NCBI GenBank assembly: GCA_041648175.1
Contig: JBAZPO010000036.1
Coordinates: 1 to 11,190, forward strand
DNA length: 11,190 bases
From: Desulfobaccales bacterium
GTDB lineage: Bacteria > Desulfobacterota > Desulfobaccia > Desulfobaccales > 0-14-0-80-60-11
Direction: 5' to 3'
Shown: piece by piece, positions 6,601 to 11,190 of the stretch
Layout: the number at the start of each line of letters is the position of its first letter
Position numbering within the stretch: position 1 is the first letter of the stretch
Translations under genes and position numbers: made by a program
Notes under the pieces: model-generated
What the model was told of the DNA's origin: nothing
Databases searched by the model: none
Seen by the model: only the letters and a program-made list of their open reading frames with translations

Positions 6601-9600
6601 CCCCCGAGACCTCCCGTCCCTTCGATGCTCAAAGAGAGGGGATGGTTCTCGGTGAAGGCGGGGGCATAATCGTCATCGAGCGGGAAAGCATAGCCCGCGC
6701 CCGCGGGGCGCTAGTCCACGCAGTCATCACCGGTATGGGCGCGAGCAACAACCATCTGGGTATGGTGGAGTCCTCCAGCGTTTCCCAAGAGATGGCCATC
6801 CGCGCCTCTTTTCAAGGGCTGCCGTATGGGCCCGAGGCCGTGGACCTGGTGGAATGCCATGCCACGAGCACCCGGCAAGGAGACGTGGAGGAGGCCCGGG
6901 CCCTGAAGGCTTTCTTCAATGGCGCCAAGCGCACCGTGATCACTTCCTTCAAATCCCAGATCGGACACACCCTTGGCGCGTCGGGCATCAACAGCCTCAT
7001 TCGCGGCGTGATGGCCATGCAGGCGGGGGTTTTTCCTCCCACCCTCAATTATCTGCATCCGGACCCGGAAATCGACCTGGAAAGATCGGGGCTCATCATC
7101 GCCCCGGAGCCGCTCAATTGGGAGTGCCGGAACGGCCGGCCCCGAAGGCTTCAGGTCAATGCCTTCGGGTTTGGAGGTTCCAACTACGTCGTGCAGGTGG
7201 AGCAGGCCATGGATGCCGCGGATACGATCCTGGTCGCCCCCGGCCGGGAGCGGGGTTTGGGTTCTCCCGCACTCCAGGGCGTCTCATTTTTCAGGACCGA
7301 GATGGATGGCCGTAACTGGCGGCTGGCCGTGGTCGCGGCATCCGCAGCCGAGGCGCTCACGGTCATCGAGAGGTCAACCCCGCTGTCCGGGGACGGCATG
7401 GTCTCTTCCAAGGCGCTGAGGTCGTGGGCGCAACAGGGGATCTTCCTGAGCCGTGAAGATCAGCCGGTCCTGCCCCTCGCCCTGGTATTTCCCGGGCAGG
7501 GGTATCACTATGCCGGCATGGGGCGAGAGCTCTACGAGTCCTTTCCCGTCATCAAGGAATGGATGGATCGGGCGGCCGCAGCCGCGGACTTCGACCTGCT
7601 GCACCTGCTGTTCCACGATCAAGAGGAGAGCCTGCAGAAGACCCGGTGGCAGCAACCGGCCCTGTTCACTTTGGAATACGCCATGGCCCGATACCTCATG
7701 TCCCTGGGCATCCGCCCGGTGGCTCTGGCCGGGCACAGTTTGGGCGAACTGACCGCCTTGTGTCTGGCCGGGGTCTATTCCCTGGAGGACGGCTTCCGCA
7801 TCGTCAATCAGCGAGCCCTCTGCATGGATGAGGCCGCGACCATGGATCTGGACCCCGGCGTCATGGCGGCCGTGGACGCCCCCCTGGACCTGCTGCAAGA
7901 GATGATACAGGGACATGAGCAGGTCTACATCAGCAATATTAATGCCCCGAACCAGGTCGTGCTGAGCGGCAAGACTGAAGCGGTGAAAAATTTTGGTAAC
8001 CGGCTGAAGGAAATGGGATACCGGTTCACCCTTTTACGGGTCAGCATGGCCTTCCACTCCCCCATTATGAGGGTCATCCGGGATGAACTCGAGGCGTACA
8101 TCGCCCCCATCCCCTTTCATGCCCCCCAAATCCCCGTTATCTCCAACACGACCAAGGCGCCTTTCCCAGCCGATCCCGGTGAGATCAGGCGAATCTTAAT
8201 GGCCCACCTGGAATCTCCCGTCCATTGGCTGCAGAACGTCCAGACCCTGTGGAGTGACTATGGAATCCGGCTTTTCACCGAGGTGGGCCCCGGCGATATT
8301 TTAAGTGGGCTCATCTATGACACGCTCCCTGAACCGGCCTGCATCCAGACCTGCCTGCCCGCGGCCGAGGCCCTTACGTGCAAAAGCGCCCTGGCTCAAC
8401 TCTTCGTTCAAGGGCATCTGCCGGTTCCCCGGGAACCGAGGTTTGTTTCCCTACCCGGATTCGGGAAGGCTCCCGCCTCTCCCCCCAACGCCCTGGCACC
8501 CGGGTTGCGCCCCCTGGAACCTGAGCCCCTAGGCTTTAAGCCGGTGGAAAGGATCGTTCAAAGGGAAATCAACCGCTTCGTGCTAGAGACTTACGGCCGC
8601 TCCTTTGAACCCAACCTCCTGGCAGCCATCCGCCAAGAGCATGACCCAACCTTCCAAGCAGGCGATCTGGCCGCGGTTATCCAGTCCATACTCCGGGGTT
8701 CCGGGCCCCCCGCAGGCCAGCAGCCGATCTCTCGTGAAGAACCGGCAGCCCCGCCTCCCGATCCTATCCTGGCGATTCCGGAACCGGCCTCTCCTGCCCT
8801 CGATGCGGCGCCTGGGCGCCAGGATCATCTGGAGACGCTGATTCACATCATCATGGAGGCTACCGGGTTCAACCGGGACGAGATCGAACCCGACATGGAT
8901 CTCAGGCGGGACCTCTCCATCCGCTCCAGCCGTCTCCCGATCATCATGGATGCGGCGGAACGCCAATTCGGGATTACCATCGAATTGGAGGATTTTATCC
9001 ATGTCCGTACCGTGAAGGACATCGCCCAGAAGATCTCCGAGATCGTCGCCAGGCAGGGAGGCGCCGGCCTACGGCCGGTCGCTCAGCCAGTTGACCCGGG
9101 CCCGGGGCGGGCCGAAATCCTGAAGCCCTCAGCGGAGGAGGCGAGTTTAAAGCGGCTCGTATTCCACCAGGCCGAGGTGGAGCCGGCGGTCTCCAAGCCC
9201 CTGGAATTGAGCCCGGGCGAGTCAGTCCTCCTGCTCTCACCTGACCGGGATGACCGCCTGGCTGGAAGTGTGGGAGACATCCTCCGACTGGATTACGGGG
9301 TGGAGACGGTTCCCCTGCACTTCATGCCGGGGATCTTGGATCTGGGTTTAGAGAGCTGCAACCTTTTGACTGAAGCCGGGTCCTCCCGGGCTGCCAAGAG
9401 AATAACGGGGCTGGCGTCCCTCGCCGGGTTGGTCATCACCCTCCCACAAGGCGGATCGGCAAGATTAAGAGACCTGGGAGAGGCGGCGCAGCTTCTCAGG
9501 GGGCTCTTTCTCGTCCTGCAGGCATTTCTCCAATCATCGGCTAAGAAATTCGTCGTGCTGATCCATTCCGGGGAAGATACCGAAACTCTCGACGGGCTGC

Positions 9601-11190
9601 CGGTGGAGGGGATGCTCGGACTGTTGCTGTGCGCCGCCCAGGAATACCCATCGGTCCAGTTTCGCACCCTGACCGTCGACCGAGATACCGACCTGCGCGC
9701 CGCCTTCGGCGACGCTCTGGATCGAGGCTACCCCGTGGTGGAGATGATTCATCGGCATGGCAGGGTCTTCACTTCGGAGGGGAGCGTCGCCCCGTCCCTC
9801 TTCAATGGTCCGGCAAGTCTGCATCTGAGTTCTGGAGACGTAATAGTCATGTCCGGGGGAGCCGCGGGCATCACCGCCCACCTGGCCCGCAGTCTGGCGC
9901 CCTTCACGCCCCGCTTGGTCTTTCTGGGGAGGACACCGCTGGATCAAAAAATCAATCCCGTCAAGCCGCGATCCCAGCCTGCGCCTGCTGAGACGTTCAC
10001 TGCCGACAACCGAGCCGTGGAGATGGCTCAGACCCTGGCGGATTTGCATGCCGCCGGGATCGAGGCCACATACCATACCTGCGATGTCACCGACCCCGAC
10101 GCGGTCCGGGCGATCATGGGCGAGATGGCAAGCCGTTACGGCAGAATCGACGGCATTATTCACGGGGCTGGAGTCCTCCGGGACGGTCTCCTCAGCCAAA
10201 TGACCGTGGATGACCTCTCCATGGTTGCGGACGTCAAATTTCTGGGGGCGTGGCATCTCTTCTCGGCGGCGGAGGGGGCGGGCTTGAGGTTTTTCGTGGG
10301 CCTGTCCTCGGGCGCAGCGATCCTGGGGAATCCTGGCCAGTCCAACTACGCGGCCGCCAACCGGATGATGACGGCGCTACTCAGATACCTCGGGCGGAAA
10401 AACCGCGCCATCCAGTTCAAAGCCTTGATGCTGCCTCCGGTCGAGGGCGCGGGCATGGCCGCGGATCCGGCGGTCCGGGAGTTGATGCGGCGGAAGGGCG
10501 TGGCGTACATCCAGGTAAATGAGCTGGCCGGGCTTTTCTGCCGGGAGCTCTCGGTAGCCCCGGCCGACGACGATCGGGTGATGTTCATGCGGACCCTGCC
10601 ACCCGTAAAAACCGCACAGCTCAATGAGACAATTCCCCCGGCGCCCCGGGGAGAGCTGGCCGGCGGCGCCGTGGCCTTTAGCCCCGAAGACTTTCCCCTG
10701 ATCGACCGCATCTCTTCCCTGGACCTGCGCCGGGAACAGCTGGAAGCCGTCAGATCCTTTTCCCGGGAGCAGGACCTTTGGCTCGAGGATCACCGGCCCC
10801 TCAAGTTCGGCGAGCATCCTCTGGTCTCAGCCGCCATGGTTCTGGAGACCTTCATGGAAGCCGCCCGGATCCTGTATCCCCACCTGCAGGTGCGAGGAGT
10901 CCGCCAGGTGCGCTTCCTGGACATGATCCAATGTCCTCCCGGGACGCCGCGGACTGCTAAAATCTTCTGCCGCCGAGCCAACACCTCCCTGCGGGAGGTA
11001 GGGTGCGGGGTCTCTCTATCAACCCAGGTGATCTCCCCCGCCGGAAGATTGACGGACCGTTTCACCCTGCACTGCCAAGGCCAGGTGATCCTCGATGGTA
11101 CGGTAGGCTATCTCGAGGAGGGGCTGACGGATTTTCCGGTCCGGCTGGACGAACTGCAGACGCCGCCCATGGATCAGGCCCAGGTTCTTA
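3669..11190 (+). CDS. PUFA-synthase-like type I polyketide synthase with fused PfaD-like reductase domains (3' end outside window)
   Basis: One frame stays open from the GTG at 3669 to the edge, giving 2507 complete codons and no stop. I read the domains in order as: degenerate NMO/PfaD-like TIM barrel (about 5-230), second NMO/PfaD-like barrel (about 336-640), a Pro/Gly/Ala-rich linker (about 670-720), ketosynthase (721-1180), acyltransferase (1266-1554), helical and Pro-rich linker, acyl carrier protein (1718-1794), ketoreductase with its structural half (1846-2313) and the first part of a dehydratase (from about 2339). KS-AT-ACP-KR-DH is the order of PfaA in polyunsaturated fatty acid synthases. 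The flavin-dependent enoyl reductase PfaD is normally encoded separately, whereas here a related module is fused to the front. The expected chemistry is iterative malonyl condensation with keto reduction, dehydration and possibly enoyl reduction. The gene follows the GNAT gene by 45 bp, probably in one operon. Its GC content is clearly higher than that of the genes to its left. The product is unknown and the release step is not visible. Confidence 0.92.
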   Translation, partial: MAEHRAPIIAFVWRPEEIIPPVTQMAHRTGSRAIFDVSTMGVEALRPFLRKADPAGQVRDIKISASTLMDPSLGPWLTETGVQDIWVECHSQCSRGDPSTVLEKLRELSENHRCFPIIGDLNFLAAVLQDGSGIGRIVLKGCEASGFVSGETTLALYATVKEMRHSASTSLDILIWGGIATPEAAAAFLATGAAGIVFESVHWLTDLVAIDDRQRQRLSILRLDSTDLVGLDLQVPCRLFNKGNSLAFKEIKAFENSQCGAEITEETRRAFVNRVQARALHPLASQFSQDEVIPLGVEATFAASFVQRFGAGTEGAVQAFMDEIRHACRLAEMRKDVWLDSPVAKEMGTLYPFIQGAMSWITEVPEFAAMVAEAGGLPTVALGLMDAAALDRRLGGLPEIMGGRPYAVNVVSLAENPCRQVHLAWIKQHRPRFVVLAGGNLSFLKEMLECGLEVMYIAPDEALMRLALEAGVRYVICEGYEAGGHVGPHSTLTLAQMVVNLKRRHPSLCQNCRVILAGGLFNRETAFIAALLGADAIQMGTAYLATQEIVETHALTALYQQMILESPPGETVVSGQDTGLRVRSLRTPRTAAILSLEREFAAGRQDEAAFRTKMEEMTAGSLFAAARGLDRPGGAPLSERACRERGQFMSGACAGLIHQVRKLQSFHREMAAGPLKLQQPFAGATDSIPPSPPGPGLAGETPAFGVGPGSSRVTPQKDAPDRVAITGMSLVNALGKSPEEVWAASLALKSGITQVPPSRWDHELYYDPRPYVPDKTYCKVGAFQDLQISRTELGIPPHDFRTMTEATRITMWLADQAIRTSGLLLSDIPRERIGVLISQNSGEAAGTLAGITIRANICNLLADIKRAVPLTPDQESAIEQEIKSGRLAPDDTTLLGRLNCAAAGFICNRHGFMGPSYSVSAACATSLVALYSAIQMIHNGIIDAAVVGGAEELLNHLHFLEFSGLGALFGLSGQERPAPETSRPFDAQREGMVLGEGGGIIVIERESIARARGALVHAVITGMGASNNHLGMVESSSVSQEMAIRASFQGLPYGPEAVDLVECHATSTRQGDVEEARALKAFFNGAKRTVITSFKSQIGHTLGASGINSLIRGVMAMQAGVFPPTLNYLHPDPEIDLERSGLIIAPEPLNWECRNGRPRRLQVNAFGFGGSNYVVQVEQAMDAADTILVAPGRERGLGSPALQGVSFFRTEMDGRNWRLAVVAASAAEALTVIERSTPLSGDGMVSSKALRSWAQQGIFLSREDQPVLPLALVFPGQGYHYAGMGRELYESFPVIKEWMDRAAAAADFDLLHLLFHDQEESLQKTRWQQPALFTLEYAMARYLMSLGIRPVALAGHSLGELTALCLAGVYSLEDGFRIVNQRALCMDEAATMDLDPGVMAAVDAPLDLLQEMIQGHEQVYISNINAPNQVVLSGKTEAVKNFGNRLKEMGYRFTLLRVSMAFHSPIMRVIRDELEAYIAPIPFHAPQIPVISNTTKAPFPADPGEIRRILMAHLESPVHWLQNVQTLWSDYGIRLFTEVGPGDILSGLIYDTLPEPACIQTCLPAAEALTCKSALAQLFVQGHLPVPREPRFVSLPGFGKAPASPPNALAPGLRPLEPEPLGFKPVERIVQREINRFVLETYGRSFEPNLLAAIRQEHDPTFQAGDLAAVIQSILRGSGPPAGQQPISREEPAAPPPDPILAIPEPASPALDAAPGRQDHLETLIHIIMEATGFNRDEIEPDMDLRRDLSIRSSRLPIIMDAAERQFGITIELEDFIHVRTVKDIAQKISEIVARQGGAGLRPVAQPVDPGPGRAEILKPSAEEASLKRLVFHQAEVEPAVSKPLELSPGESVLLLSPDRDDRLAGSVGDILRLDYGVETVPLHFMPGILDLGLESCNLLTEAGSSRAAKRITGLASLAGLVITLPQGGSARLRDLGEAAQLLRGLFLVLQAFLQSSAKKFVVLIHSGEDTETLDGLPVEGMLGLLLCAAQEYPSVQFRTLTVDRDTDLRAAFGDALDRGYPVVEMIHRHGRVFTSEGSVAPSLFNGPASLHLSSGDVIVMSGGAAGITAHLARSLAPFTPRLVFLGRTPLDQKINPVKPRSQPAPAETFTADNRAVEMAQTLADLHAAGIEATYHTCDVTDPDAVRAIMGEMASRYGRIDGIIHGAGVLRDGLLSQMTVDDLSMVADVKFLGAWHLFSAAEGAGLRFFVGLSSGAAILGNPGQSNYAAANRMMTALLRYLGRKNRAIQFKALMLPPVEGAGMAADPAVRELMRRKGVAYIQVNELAGLFCRELSVAPADDDRVMFMRTLPPVKTAQLNETIPPAPRGELAGGAVAFSPEDFPLIDRISSLDLRREQLEAVRSFSREQDLWLEDHRPLKFGEHPLVSAAMVLETFMEAARILYPHLQVRGVRQVRFLDMIQCPPGTPRTAKIFCRRANTSLREVGCGVSLSTQVISPAGRLTDRFTLHCQGQVILDGTVGYLEEGLTDFPVRLDELQTPPMDQAQVL
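3681..4358 (+). other. Domain: first NMO/PfaD-like TIM barrel, apparently degenerate
   Basis: The region covers residues about 5-230 of the megasynthase. It opens with IIAFVWRPEEIIPPVTQMAH and RAIFDVSTMG, continues with IVLKGCEASGFVSGETTL and ends with DILIWGGIATPEAAAAFLATGAAGIVFESV. These pieces line up with the flavin-site pieces of the second barrel (EGYEAGGHVGPHSTL and VILAGGLFNRETAFIAALLGADAIQMG). The GGHxG histidine of the second copy (His485) corresponds to Phe147 here, so this copy may be structural or only bind a ligand. Between the two barrels, VIPLGVEATFAASFVQRFG resembles a connector I recall from similar large actinobacterial and cyanobacterial synthases. Confidence 0.65.
4674..5588 (+). 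other. Domain: second NMO/PfaD-like flavin enoyl reductase barrel
   Basis: The region covers residues about 336-640. YPFIQGAMSWITEVPEFAAM and VAEAGGLPTVALGLM form the N-terminal barrel strands typical of 2-nitropropane dioxygenase/FabK/PfaD proteins. FVVLAGG, CEGYEAGGHVG with His485, and VILAGGLFNRETA...GADAIQMGTAYLAT form the FMN phosphate and active-site regions. All the key family pieces are present. It is therefore the likely catalytic enoyl reductase acting on the growing chain, though nitronate oxidation cannot be excluded from sequence alone. Confidence 0.75.
5829..7208 (+). other. Domain: ketosynthase (KS)
   Basis: The region covers residues 721-1180, beginning DRVAITGMSLVNALGKSPEE. 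The catalytic triad is intact: Cys923 in SAACATSLVAL, His1064 in ECHATSTRQGDVEE and His1100 in KSQIGHTLGASG. The motifs differ from the usual DTACSSS and HGTGT and sit closer to PUFA-type and HglE-type ketosynthases. The C-terminal NAFGFGGSNYVV is standard. Confidence 0.92.
7464..8330 (+). other. Domain: acyltransferase (AT), malonyl-type
   Basis: The region covers residues 1266-1554. FPGQGYHYAGMGRELYESFP carries the first motif, Ser1357 in AGHSLGELTAL is the nucleophile, NQRALCM supplies the carboxylate-binding arginine and His1463 lies in MAFHSPIM. AFHS is the usual signature for malonyl rather than methylmalonyl loading. FTEVGPGDILSGLI closes the domain. All expected residues are present, so it should be active. 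Confidence 0.9.
8820..9050 (+). other. Domain: single acyl carrier protein (ACP) with atypical serine motif
   Basis: The region covers residues 1718-1794, a typical carrier-protein length with DMDLRRDLSIRSSRLPIIMD at its core and FGITIELEDF after it. Aligned with the normal LGIDS(L/I) motif, the phosphopantetheine serine would be Ser1753, but the conserved Asp before it is replaced by Arg. Only one ACP is visible, whereas PfaA proteins carry several in tandem. Confidence 0.8.
9204..10607 (+). other. Domain: ketoreductase (KR) with structural subdomain
   Basis: The region covers residues about 1846-2313. A degenerate Rossmann half (VLLLSPDRDD...) comes first. The catalytic half begins with VIVMSGGAAGITAHLARSLA, whose GGAAGIT is the NADPH loop, as in PUFA-type KRs (first Gly at 2063). 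GRIDGIIHGAGVLRDGLL follows, then a Lys in DVKFLGAWHL, Ser2214, Tyr2227 in GQSNYAAAN and Asn2231. Ser-to-Tyr spacing is the usual 13 residues. The LRD sequence keeps the second Asp of the LDD motif that marks B-type stereochemistry. Confidence 0.88.
10683..11190 (+). other. Domain: dehydratase (DH), first hotdog, cut by window edge
   Basis: The region starts near residue 2339. LWLEDHRPLKFGEHPLVSAA and MVLETFMEAARIL form the hotdog helix with the likely catalytic His2375, and the strands FLDMIQCPPG and DGTVGYLEEG follow. The HRPLKFG spacing differs from the HxxxGxxxxP motif of modular PKS dehydratases. The partner Asp would be in the second hotdog, which is outside the window, so activity cannot be judged. 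Confidence 0.7.

Noticed and set aside
6854..7315. Alternative + strand frame of 153 codons inside the ketosynthase
   Set aside because: It overlaps the conserved HATST and GHTLGASG motifs in another frame, and its low-complexity Arg/Pro/Gly content is that of a shadow.
9534..10256. Open frame of 240 codons on the - strand opposite the ketoreductase
   Set aside because: The + strand encodes a complete ketoreductase with its NADPH loop there. The opposite frame shows no domain and is a composition artefact.
1..11190. CRISPR arrays, tRNA or rRNA genes, insertion sequences
   Set aside because: I saw no regularly spaced repeats, no cloverleaf or rRNA-like stretch, and no transposase motif on either strand. 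Almost all of the window is accounted for by the genes described.

Overview
The window looks like a chromosomal or contig segment of a GC-rich, probably anaerobic bacterium. My best guess is Desulfobacterota (the former Deltaproteobacteria). This rests on the two small membrane protein families at the left end, on a B12-type radical SAM protein and a YghO-like GNAT protein next to a PUFA-synthase-like polyketide synthase, and on mixed ATG/GTG/TTG starts behind strong GGAGG-type ribosome sites. It is an inference from gene content, not from any marker gene. Every gene I can support lies on the + strand.

Layout. Positions 1-650 hold two tiny integral membrane proteins, a Thivi_2564-type two-helix protein and a DUF3096-type protein, each behind a near-perfect AGGAGG site. 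Positions 858-2285 encode a radical SAM enzyme with an N-terminal B12-binding-like domain. An AT-rich spacer of about 216 bp follows. Then a GNAT-fold acyltransferase-like protein starts at a TTG (2502-3623). Only 45 bp after it begins a giant open frame (3669 to beyond the right edge, at least 2507 codons visible, uninterrupted).

The giant protein is the centrepiece. In order it carries two tandem nitronate-monooxygenase/PfaD-like TIM barrels (the first with its signature histidine replaced), a ketosynthase, a malonyl-type acyltransferase, one carrier protein with an unusual serine motif, a split ketoreductase and the beginning of a dehydratase. KS-AT-ACP-KR-DH is the domain order of PfaA of polyunsaturated fatty acid synthases, and the N-terminal barrels resemble the enoyl reductase PfaD that is usually a separate subunit. 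The protein therefore carries everything needed for full reductive chain extension on one polypeptide, up to the window edge.

Working hypothesis (inference): this is a secondary or specialised lipid cluster. The PfaA/PfaD-like megasynthase would build an acyl chain, the GNAT protein would transfer an acyl group to an amine or similar acceptor, and the radical SAM protein would modify the lipid. No release domain, phosphopantetheinyl transferase or transporter is seen, and the cluster continues past position 11190.
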